A DNA stretch of 14,318 bases from Dinochytrium kinnereticum (lineage: Eukaryota > Chytridiomycota > Chytridiomycetes > Chytridiales > Chytridiaceae). The position numbers and the translations under genes are program-made. Of the stretch, positions 1 through 7,370 are shown piece by piece (position 1 is the first letter of the stretch; each line of letters begins with the position of its first letter). A model generated the notes under the pieces. The model saw only the letters and a list, made by a program, of their open reading frames with translations. It was not told where the DNA came from and did no database searches. The DNA is taken from NCBI GenBank assembly GCA_027604005.1, contig JADGJT010000503.1, positions 1-14,318 of the forward strand, in the 5' to 3' direction.

Positions 1-1086
1 GAGCCATGTCTTTATACAAAGAGGTTTCCTGAAGGAAAAGAGATGCACCTGGAAGTGCACACAGATGACGCAGTTATAGTTGCCGATCCCGGTCTGGAGA
101 AGGAAGTGGAAGATCTTGTTGCATTTATAAAATCACGCTTCGCCATCACGGACCTAGGAAGATTGAGAGCATACTTGGGATTGAGGATAGTTTATGACGA
201 TGAATCTACCTCACTGGACCAGGAAGCCTACTGCTTGAGCATTCTCGAGGAGTTTCAAGAGGAGGGGCACAAATTAAGGAGAGTAGCCTGGGACCCAAAG
301 CTAGACGAAGAATTTGATAAGGACCACGCGGAAAGCGAGGAAGACAGGATCTACCTTAAAGGAAGAAACTATTGGAGGTTAGTTGGGAAGCTACAATACC
401 TGACCCAAACTCGACCGGATATAGCCTTCGCAGTCGGGAAACTTGCGAGATTTGCTTCTAAGCCGAGAAGGGTACACTGGGAAGCGTCACAACACCTACT
501 GGGATACCTAAGGAACACTAGTGACATGAGGCTTACCTTCACGCGGCAGGAGAATAACAATCTCATGGAACCGACATGTTACTCAGATGCTGATTTCGCC
601 GGAGATAAAGCGACAAGGAGATCAACTTCCGGGCTAGCAGTGACAATTTGTGGAGGAATAGTTGTGGCCTCCAGTAAACGACAACCTACAGTTGCAGACT
701 CAACAGTAGCGGCGGAAACCATAGCGCTACACGGATTGGCAAAGGAAGTGTTATGGGTTAGAAGCATGCTGAAGTGGGTGGGAATGGAGCAAACAAAACC
801 AACAATACTGTGGTGCGACAACTCCGGGGCCGTGAGAAACACGCAGGAAGGGGCAGAAAGGAATAAGACGAAGCACATGGACGTCAAGTACATGTTCTTA
901 CGGGATGTAGTTAGACGAGGGGAGGCGACAGTTAAACAGATGGGAACGAAGGATATGACTGCAGATATACTGACAAAGGGGTTGGGATGGATTTTGTTTG
1001 AGAGACACAGGAAAGGTTTAGGGCTGATGAAGGGGAGTGTATGGGAAGCAGATCATCCGCCCATACTGGAGGAAGACGGGGTATAA
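1..1086 (+). CDS. Ty1/copia retrotransposon polyprotein, C-terminal part (end of reverse transcriptase plus RNase H)
   Basis: The frame is open from base 1, so the 5' part of the pol gene lies outside the window; the first ATG at 43 is internal. The first residues (PCLYTKR, then LEVHTDDAVIVA) match the copia reverse-transcriptase palm around the catalytic YxDD box, here HTDD with both aspartates kept. Next come the usual downstream signatures: DLGRLRAYLGLRI, YWRLVGKLQYLTQTRPDIAFAV, then the RNase H region with SDADFAGD, RRSTSG, SKRQPTVADST, AAE, WCDNSGA, TKHMDVKY and the terminal DMTADILTKGL. The four acidic RNase H positions (D in SDAD, E in AAE, D in WCDN, D in HMD) are all present. There is no frameshift or internal stop in the 362 visible codons. 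Family assignment is secure; whether the whole element is active cannot be seen. Confidence 0.93.
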   Translation, partial: EPCLYTKRFPEGKEMHLEVHTDDAVIVADPGLEKEVEDLVAFIKSRFAITDLGRLRAYLGLRIVYDDESTSLDQEAYCLSILEEFQEEGHKLRRVAWDPKLDEEFDKDHAESEEDRIYLKGRNYWRLVGKLQYLTQTRPDIAFAVGKLARFASKPRRVHWEASQHLLGYLRNTSDMRLTFTRQENNNLMEPTCYSDADFAGDKATRRSTSGLAVTICGGIVVASSKRQPTVADSTVAAETIALHGLAKEVLWVRSMLKWVGMEQTKPTILWCDNSGAVRNTQEGAERNKTKHMDVKYMFLRDVVRRGEATVKQMGTKDMTADILTKGLGWILFERHRKGLGLMKGSVWEADHPPILEEDGV

Positions 1087-1098
1087 GAGATAGTGGGG
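1087..1098 (+). promoter_or_regulatory. Putative polypurine tract (plus-strand primer)
   Basis: Directly after the polyprotein stop lies GAGATAGTGGGG, purine except for two T's, followed at once by TGACAC. A purine run ending in G's next to a TG dinucleotide is the usual arrangement of the primer for plus-strand synthesis at the 3' LTR border in LTR retrotransposons. Here the ORF ends immediately before it, as in many copia elements. The position is the main evidence; no second LTR is available to confirm the border. Confidence 0.6.
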
Positions 1099-1340
1099 TG
1101 ACACAAAATGTTTCCTACTTTGTTGTTTGGAAACATTTAGGTATGCATGCAAAGCAAGTCGGGTGTAAAACCTCGAGAACAGGCTGTTATCTTAATGCAC
1201 TTTGTTGTTTGGAAACATTTACATGGCGCCAGGATTTGCATGAAGGTGTGGCGGGTGCTTGGAGGGGGAAAAAAAAAGGCAGCATGTGCAGATGATGATC
1301 CTCCACACGTCGATAAATCTCATCAGATGTATTGATTGCA
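1099..1340 (+). repeat. Putative 3' LTR of the copia element (right end uncertain)
   Basis: The LTR probably starts at TGACAC (1099), next to the purine tract. The right end is not determined: a TG...CA unit could close at the CA at 1339-1340, giving about 242 bases, but other CA dinucleotides would serve as well, and no target-site duplication can be checked without the left flank. The interval holds a 23-base perfect direct repeat and a GGGGGAAAAAAAAAGG run. It must end before, or close to, the 3' end of the minus-strand gene whose stop codon is at 1440. Confidence 0.4.
1117..1221 (+). repeat. Perfect 23-bp direct repeat inside the putative LTR
   Basis: Bases 1117-1139 and 1199-1221 are identical over 23 bases (beginning ACTTTGTTG and ending GAAACATTTA), 82 bases apart, with different bases on both sides. 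The first copy is also preceded by AAATGTTTCC (1107-1116), which is the inverse complement of the repeat's own GGAAACATTT end, so a stem could form there. Repeated motifs in LTRs are often enhancer or transcription-factor sites, but the role here is unknown. Confidence 0.85.
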
Positions 1341-1348
1341 TGATGATG

Positions 1349-1354
1349 TTTATT
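1349..1354 (-). terminator. Polyadenylation-signal-like AATAAA for secreted paralogue A
   Basis: On the minus strand AATAAA occurs about 86 bases downstream of the stop codon of the gene that ends at 1440. It lies within or just beyond the putative LTR, so the inserted element may supply or border the 3' end of this transcript. The motif is short and could be chance. Confidence 0.35.
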
Positions 1355-1439
1355 CCCGATTGAAGAAGATGAGGTAAAAGAAACGGTACGCGCAAGAAAA
1401 AGTCTTTAAAGCTGATGGACTGAAAAAAGAAAGCAACGC

Positions 1440-2295
1440 TCAAAGGCTGAACCGATAGTTGTACCCAAACTTGGAATCCCAATTTCCCTTCCCGTTAACA
1501 AAGGCAACCTGAATCTCCCACATGGTCTTTTGGCTGACCAGGGCAAGCTCATTTACTGGTGCTGGATTGTAGAAGTATCCAAAGTATCCCTTTCCAACGT
1601 CACCGTCGAGTAGCGGGAATTGTTCGTTCATGGGACACCGGCCGTACATGCTTCCGTAGGCGGGAACGTCGGTTGATGATTCGGATTTTGTACCGTGATC
1701 TGAGTCGGTGTAAGAGTTGCGCATCATGCAAAATAAAAGGAGGTTTAAAACTTACAGCACCAATGGAGGTCACGGATTTCACCGATAACAATGCTAGCGT
1801 CCGTGGGTAGGTTGGAGTAGGGATTTGCGATGAAGGGGCCGAAAGTGTCGCCAGCGTTGTTAATGCTGACGTATGCTGAAAGTGAGGAGGCTTGCTCCCA
1901 TAGGTACCCTTTAAAAGGCATTGGTTACGAAAACATCTGTGATGAAAGGGCTGACTCACCTGTGCTGTTGTAGCGCACTGATAATCTTGCGGTTGGTGAA
2001 TCTTTGTTCAAGGCGCACACCTCGACAGGTCCTTCAGTCTCAATTGAAGGTGTTAGACTGCGTGGTCTGTGAATTAGGAAACGAAACAGAAGCAATTTGG
2101 ATCATCTTACCTTGCATCGTGTCGTGAAGACATAGTTGGGAGGGTACTGGCTGCGACGTTCCTATACGGTTAAAAAGGCATTATGTCGGTGTCTCGTCCA
2201 GTAGATTTAGAGGAACCTACCAGTACAGGAGTAGCTCTAATGACAGCAGCCATGGCCGAAACGACGGCGATGAGGGATGTTGATGACACGAGCAT
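1440..2295 (-). CDS. Small secreted four-cysteine protein, paralogue A (five exons; CBM21-like C-terminus possible)
   Basis: Exon model on the minus strand: 2295-2221, 2161-2111, 2038-1960, 1908-1756, 1699-1440, giving 205 aa. Donors are GTAGGT, GTAAGA, GTGAGT and GTAAGT; branch-like CTAAC precedes the second acceptor, which is TTGAG. The product begins MLVSSTSLIAVVSAMAAVIRA, a plausible signal peptide, then ERR|SQYPP, a dibasic Kex2-like site. Four cysteines (TRCK, VEVCALNK, LHWC, GRCP) are shared with paralogue B, as are GYLW, LSAYV, TFGPF, FYNPAP, ALVSQ and the C-terminal WDS..GYNYRF. The ending recalls the WDNN.G.NY motif of CBM21 starch/glycogen-binding modules, and the upstream VEV...V.V.Y order is also compatible, but this is a resemblance only. 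One N-glycosylation site (YNST) is visible. The exon model is strongly supported because every exon, once joined, matches paralogue B in length and phase. A carbohydrate-binding or effector-like extracellular role is inference. Confidence 0.82.
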
Positions 2296-2384
2296 GATGA
2301 ATATGCGGATTGTTCAAGGAGGTTCTGAAGTTGCTGGAAAAGTCAACCGTTGATGCAGAGGAGGGGTGGTGACGGCTCCCTCTG

Positions 2385-2390
2385 TTTATA
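2385..2390 (-). promoter_or_regulatory. TATA-box-like element upstream of paralogue A
   Basis: GGTATAAACAG on the minus strand lies about 90 bases upstream of the chosen ATG at 2295. Paralogue B has a similar TATAAA about 62 bases upstream of its ATG, which supports both as core promoter elements and supports the chosen starts. Confidence 0.5.
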
Positions 2391-3310
2391 CCCGCGAGGA
2401 CAGGACTTCTTTAGCCTCTGTGTTTTTCTTGTGCATCGATGTGTTGTATCAATGGGGTTGGGTCAGGGCATTCATTTGCCCTTTTATGGCAAAATGAGGG
2501 TTCTGTGCACTGGATGTTTGGGACTTGGTTTTTTTTCGGGTCGATCAGGAACGCACTGTGATGAATGGGGTGGTGGTTTACCTTTGCGGATTGCGAAGGC
2601 ACAGTATGGGAGTCAGGGTTTATTGTGACAGCGAGCGGTTTCATCGGTCAGATCCGCGAGTTCTCGCGTTCATCCAACAGCTACAGACGTTCTTCCTTGC
2701 ATCAGACAGAGGACGAACGTTTTGGATGAAATCACTGAGTGCGTGATATGACTCACTGGATGGTCGATAGTTTTACTTATATCTAGCTTCAGACAGTTTC
2801 AAAATACATTAGTGCTTACCTTCCTGCATTCCTACCCACTGTTGTTGACACGTACTTGTATTAATTGTCACTTCACTTCTTTTTATCCTTCACGTTGAGA
2901 CCTGCAGAGTATCGTTTCTTTCCCTACTCTACAGGTATGCCCCTCCTTATGTCGTGAACAGCTAGTCATAATAAGCATCTTTTCTCTCCCTACTCTGCAG
3001 TTCTTTATTATTCCTACACCACTTCAACAATGGCTGGAGTCTGGACCAAGGCTCTCTCCATGCTTAAAGAGTCCCTTATTTATTCTTGCTACCTTTTATG
3101 GAGGGATTGAATGGCGTTCGAAAGGCTCAATTGTGAATATTTTCTGACTTTGATTAAGTCGCAGCGATGAGGAAGGCCACAGCTACCCATTTAAGTAGGA
3201 TTTGAAGGTGTTTTTCATGAGAAAAGAGGGTAATTGTATTTTATATGCATGAGGCGTAATGTAGAAAAACCGACCAAAAAGGGAAGGCCAAAAAATTGAC
3301 CACCAAATCA
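2391..3310. other. Intergenic region between the two secreted paralogues
   Basis: No convincing gene was found in these roughly 900 bases. The part near 2391 is likely upstream regulatory DNA of paralogue A. The right part should contain the 3' UTR of paralogue B. A plus-strand stretch (2914-3110) looks like a leader with an intron ahead of a good-context ATG at 3030 (ACAATGGCTGG), but the frame stops after 26 codons (MAGVWTKALSMLKES...), and no further exon could be followed. I do not recognise that peptide. Confidence 0.5.
2914..3000 (+). repeat. Imperfect direct repeat framing an intron-like segment
   Basis: Two near-identical pyrimidine-rich blocks, ending TCCCTACTCTACAG at 2934 and TCCCTACTCTGCAG at 3000, are separated by a segment that begins GTATGC and ends in the second block. 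Read on the plus strand, this is CAG|GTATGC ... TACTCTGCAG|TT, a 66-base candidate intron whose two borders are copies of one another. It precedes the short ATG frame at 3030. It may be a 5' UTR intron of a small transcript or a chance tandem duplication. Confidence 0.45.
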
Positions 3311-4374
3311 CTAAAAGGTGAAGCGGTAGTTGTACCCAGACAGAGAATCCCAGCTCCCCTTGGCGTTAACAACAGCGACCTGAACGTTCCACTGACCAGC
3401 CTGACTGACCAGCGCATTCTCAGCAGCTGTTTTCATTGAAGCGATTAGATGGCTATGCCAGAAAACGGGTGATCCTACCAGGAGCAGGGTTATAAAACCA
3501 TCTGAACGATCCTTCGCCGACGCCGCCGGGGAGGAGGGGAAAGAGATCTGTTACGGGACAGCGACGATAACCACCGGAGAAGGTGGGGACGTAGTCAGGG
3601 TCCTCGCTGACGGTGCCACGGTCTGTTTGATGTTTTGTTTGATTTTTGTTAGTGGAGGGGCAGGGTTATGATGATATGTGAAGGAAAGAACCAGAGTCGT
3701 CAGAAAGGCTCTTATTGACAGTTAGAATCGTAAGGAAACTCACAGCAGTAAGTGACGCCACTAGAAGTATGAAAAGGCGACGGTTAACCAAAAAGTGCTG
3801 ACACGCAGACCAGACCAGCTCAACTTACCTGAATTCTCCCACAGAGTAGCTCGCAGAAGAAGGAGCGCCAGGGCTGGGATCAGCCGTAAAAGGTCCAAAG
3901 GTCCCATCAGCATTGTTGACTTTCACGTAAGCCGAGAGCGGGGAAGCCTGGTCCCACAAGTAGCCTACCACCAAGCAAAGCCCATCAGCATTTGTTGCAG
4001 CAGAAAGATCAGATACAAGGAAACGCGCGAGACTCAATGCTGACCTGCGCTATGGTAGATGACCTTGACACGAGGGCTTCCGAGTCCTTTGTTGAGAGCA
4101 CAGACTTCGACGGCATCGATCCTCTAGTTGGAGTAAGGAACAGTTAGAAGTGAGGTTGGAGGCTCGGAGCACGCACCTTGCAGTCGACCTGGACGACATA
4201 ACCAGGGGGATAGTTGCTGCGCTTCTCCTGGTAATGGATAAGGAGGAAGGCGGTGCTATCAGAATAAAGCGCATCAGCAAGAGAGCTATGTACCAGAGCG
4301 GCGGGTGCGGCATTGACGCCGGACGCGAGCTGTGACAGCACAGCAGCAGCAGCGACGAAAGCAGAGAAGATCAT
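3311..4374 (-). CDS. Small secreted four-cysteine protein, paralogue B (seven exons, one of 17 nt)
   Basis: Exon model on the minus strand: 4374-4294, 4227-4177, 4123-4045, 3964-3829, 3760-3744, 3622-3479, 3426-3311, total 624 bases, 207 aa. The product starts MIFSAFVAAAAVLSQLASGVNA|AP, a good signal peptide, followed by LEKR|SNYPP, a Kex2-like site. The first intron (66 bases) has no stop and a length divisible by three, so reading through it adds 22 residues; comparison with paralogue A shows it is an intron. Four cysteines (VDCK, VEVCALNK, VTYC, RRCP) and three tryptophans (GYLW, QWNVQVA, WDS) coincide with paralogue A. The mature 180 residues align to A without gaps, about 55% identical by hand. 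The C-terminal VNAKGSWDS..GYNYRF recalls the CBM21 carbohydrate-binding ending. No catalytic motif was seen, so an extracellular binding or effector-like role is the more likely reading. The gene lies directly upstream of A in the same orientation, indicating tandem duplication. Confidence 0.85.
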
Positions 4375-4435
4375 TGTCGAATGCGCGGAGATGTTTGGTG
4401 AAGAAAACGGGGAGGTCACCATTCTTTTTATCTCA

Positions 4436-4441
4436 TTTATA
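4436..4441 (-). promoter_or_regulatory. TATA-box-like element upstream of paralogue B
   Basis: TGTATAAATGAG on the minus strand is centred about 64 bases upstream of the ATG at 4374. This spacing suits a TATA box with a short leader. It favours the ATG at 4374 over the earlier in-frame ATG at 4422, which would add 16 residues in front of a good signal peptide. Confidence 0.5.
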
Positions 4442-4968
4442 CAGTGGACTTAAAGCCCGTGCAGTGGAATGGAAGTGTCATACGAGATTTCATCAAAACA
4501 CGACGACATATTTTGAGGGTCTTTTTGAAAGTCGACGCCGTCAACATTTCACTGCCAATGGCCCTCTCTGCTTGGACGATGGAAGACGCCGTCAATGGTG
4601 GCCTGCAAGGATTGCTTTCCATGGAAGGGCCTTACTCCGGCAATATGAAATGGGTGTGGCACTGCACTGCCTCGGGCTCATCAAAAGATGATCTCCCTGA
4701 TGCTCTCCTAGCGCAAAAACGAGGATATTTATGATGGGATGACAACTACGAAGAAGCAGAATAACTTGGAGTCATCGTAGTGTGCAAAAATAAAGGAAGG
4801 GAATGCTACAAGGAATCTGTGGCGCTCATGGCGGCCGGTTCAAACATTTTGCGAACGATAGGATAAGAAAACGACTGATATCTAATTGAGATTGGAATTC
4901 AGGATGAGTCAATCCATTCTATTCACATAAGCAAGCTGTTTTCTCCTATACCATCATCACGATACCCT
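4442..4968. other. Intergenic region between paralogue B and the SMYD-type gene
   Basis: This stretch should hold the upstream region of paralogue B and the 3' UTR of the SMYD-type gene. One plus-strand frame is open (4444-4734, 96 codons), but it has no recognisable motif and starts at the edge of the TATA-like element of B. No other gene, RNA or repeat was seen. Confidence 0.5.
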
Positions 4969-6771
4969 TCAGTCTATTAACACCCCTCTAGCTTTCACCC
5001 TCTGAATCTGCTCCAAAGCATCCAAAGTCCTAGGATGCCCCTCCCCAAACGCAACCCTCCTCATCTCCAAGCACCTCCCAAAATTCCTCTCAACCTCCCT
5101 CAAAAGCACCCGTCCCCTCTTCCACCTCTTTCCTCCCTCCTCACCACCCTCCAAAAATGCCCTCCCAACAATCTCCTGAACCTCTGCAAGCCCATACACA
5201 AAATCAGCCACCTCCGGCCAGTTTGGCGGCAAGCATCCTTCCATCGCTTCAACGAGGTCCGTGGCGAACTCAAGCGCGTCCTCCCAATCGTTCTCGGACT
5301 TCGCGTAGGAGATCAGGGTAGACAGCGGGGTTATCAGCAGCTTGTGGTGCGGGTGGAGACGGGGTGTGGTGGATCCGGTGAGTATTTTGGAACGGTGATG
5401 CTTGAAAGCGCAGAGCACGCTGTCGATTTTTCCGGCGTTCGCGAAGGCGAAGACGAGTGAAAAGGTGTTTTCGATTCGTTGAAGGTGGGGAGTAGGATCT
5501 TCCAATATCTTTTTGCAGCTTTGGCAGTGTCGTTCCTGGGAGGTGGGGTGACGTCGAACGAACAACCTCTCACCGTCGACACATGAATCACACAGTATCC
5601 CATCGATCCGTTGATCAGCCTCAGTCTCTGCATCCGCATCACACCTATCACACTGACACGAGAAAAACTTTGTCTCCGCCAACTTTTTCCGGCGATCCAG
5701 TCTTGACGCGTAGAGATCCACGTAGGACAATGTCAACTCTTCCCCTTCTCCCACTGGCACCAAAGTCCTCAACATCATCGTTCCTCCACCCTCTCCGCTT
5801 GTCACGTAAGTGCTGTTTGGGCGACACGAGTGGTTCAGGATTGCGGTAAGTGGGAAAAGACCAACGGCAATGTTTCGTGTCGTTGAGCCTGTGGAGGTTG
5901 GGTCTGTGATGACGTGAGAGTTGACGTTTATTCGACATGCGATTCGAAGGAGATCGGCGGGGTCGGTCTTTAACGTTTCTGGCAGCTGAGATGCAAGGTC
6001 TTTCGCTATGTAAAAAAAAGGTTTCACCATGCCAAAGTACAGGAACGGTCAGCATCGTCTGATTACGATGATCCCGAATAACGTAATCGAGACGGGCAAC
6101 CAAACAAATCAAACAAAGGCCAATAAACTCACCAGCATTCAAAACACACCTCCTCCACTCCACCCCCTGCCCCTCCTCATGCGTCTCCAAATCCTCCAAA
6201 AACCCAACCGGCACTGACCCTTCCCCAACCTCACCACCTCCCCTCTCCAAAGCCCTCCTCCCAACAACATTCAAAACGAGTCTCAAAAGCGTGTAATCAA
6301 CTCCATGCATCGCCGCGATCCCCGGCAACTCCTTCACAACACCACACTCAACCCCATGTCTCTTCTTATCCTCCTCCATGCATATCTGCGTGCAGTAATA
6401 CGTTTGCTTGATGCAGGGTCTGCATGTCCACTGGTGGGGTTGTTTGGTCGTTTGACCCATGATCGGTGCGCTGGTTTCAGTGGGGGGGAGGGCTAGGCAG
6501 GCTGTGCAGTAGTCACTCATGGAGTCTTTAAGCAGGGCGAATGTGATGGGACGTTCGGTTAGGAGGGTGGTGCCGGGGGGAAGGGCATGGGTGGATCGGA
6601 TGGTGCGCCCGGAGTGGTTGGTGTGTGAGAGCTGCGGGGGGAGGGCGATTTGCTTTAGTACTGGGTTGTTGGACGAAGGAGGAAGGTTGGGTGAACCTTT
6701 ATGGGCCAGGGGGAGAGGTATTCGTCGTATTTGATGTCGTTAGGGTGGCCATTGGGGGTTGGTGAAGGCAT
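4969..6771 (-). CDS. SMYD-type protein: split SET domain with MYND zinc finger (putative lysine methyltransferase)
   Basis: Three exons on the minus strand: 6771-6697, 6631-6133 and 6005-4969, giving 536 aa. The first intron has a TACTAA branch site; the second has CTGAC and ends ACATAG. Residues 26-62 (SGRTIRSTHALPPGTTLL) are the N-terminal SET segment. Residues 67-121 form a complete MYND finger with C67, C70, C95, C98, C105, C109, H117 and C121. The SET core follows with NHSCRPN at 249-255 and LTLSYVDLY with the expected tyrosine at 286. A cysteine-rich post-SET motif, FSCQCDRC, covers 306-313. The C-terminal helical part has the YG/FGEGHPRTLDAL-like ending usual in SMYD proteins, probably TPR-like. 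SMYD proteins transfer methyl groups from SAM to lysines of histones or other proteins. One oddity is that the usual GRG of the SAM-binding N-terminal segment reads GRT (33-35). The ATG at 6520 gives a shorter product lacking the first SET segment, so the start at 6771 is preferred. Confidence 0.85.
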
Positions 6772-7370
6772 TCTCTGGTTTGGCGAGAGAAAAAAAAAAG
6801 ATGCATCGGTTTGTCACCACCCTTAACACTTGAAGGCTCACCACATGCAGGACCTGCGAAAACGACGGCAAGCTGAGCAAATAAAAAGACAACGATGAAT
6901 GCGATCGCACTGATGTTTTCCCATATTTATCAGCCAGTCTCAACCCAATAAAACAGCACAAACAATTCACAAAAACCCCCATCAAATCAAAAAAGCAACC
7001 GATCTCGAAACAGAGAAAGGCAGACCAAAGAAACGAAAACAAAAGCAACCCAGCATGCTAAGCTGGCGAAACAAGAACGAAAAACTGGAAGAAAAAAACA
7101 AAGCAATAATTTAACATGAAGAAGAAATAAAGGATAAAAAGAAGAAAGGAGAAACCCCCTCAAAACTAACAAGAAAGAAGAAGACAGGAGTTTCAAGACA
7201 AGCTCACACCAGGGAAACCAGATTCCCCTTCCCCCCCCACGCCGACCGAGACAAAAAAAAATACAACGGAATCGATACGAGTTTGTCTCAAAAAAAGGGA
7301 AAAGAAATGGGAGAGAGAAGGAAGTAATAAATTGAATATGAAAAGAAGGGTCAGAAAAGGAGCGAGAAGA
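6772..7370. other. Intergenic region upstream of the SMYD-type gene
   Basis: These 600 bases lie between the SMYD-type start and the stop codon of the large regulator-like gene, both on the minus strand, and should contain the 5' region of one and the 3' UTR of the other. The plus strand is strongly A-rich with many short A runs; on the minus strand this reads as T-rich. Long minus-strand frames here have T-rich, hydrophobic translations and no motifs, which is expected from composition alone. Nothing else was recognised. Confidence 0.5.

Noticed and set aside
2350..2746. Plus-strand frames upstream of paralogue A
   Set aside because: They cover the promoter and leader of A and show no family features.
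4444..4734. Plus-strand open frame of 96 codons upstream of paralogue B
   Set aside because: No recognisable motif, no splice partners, and it begins at the edge of the TATA-like element of the minus-strand gene; likely chance.
5035..5460. Plus-strand Pro-rich frame of 141 codons
   Set aside because: Antisense shadow of the C-terminal exon of the SMYD-type gene.
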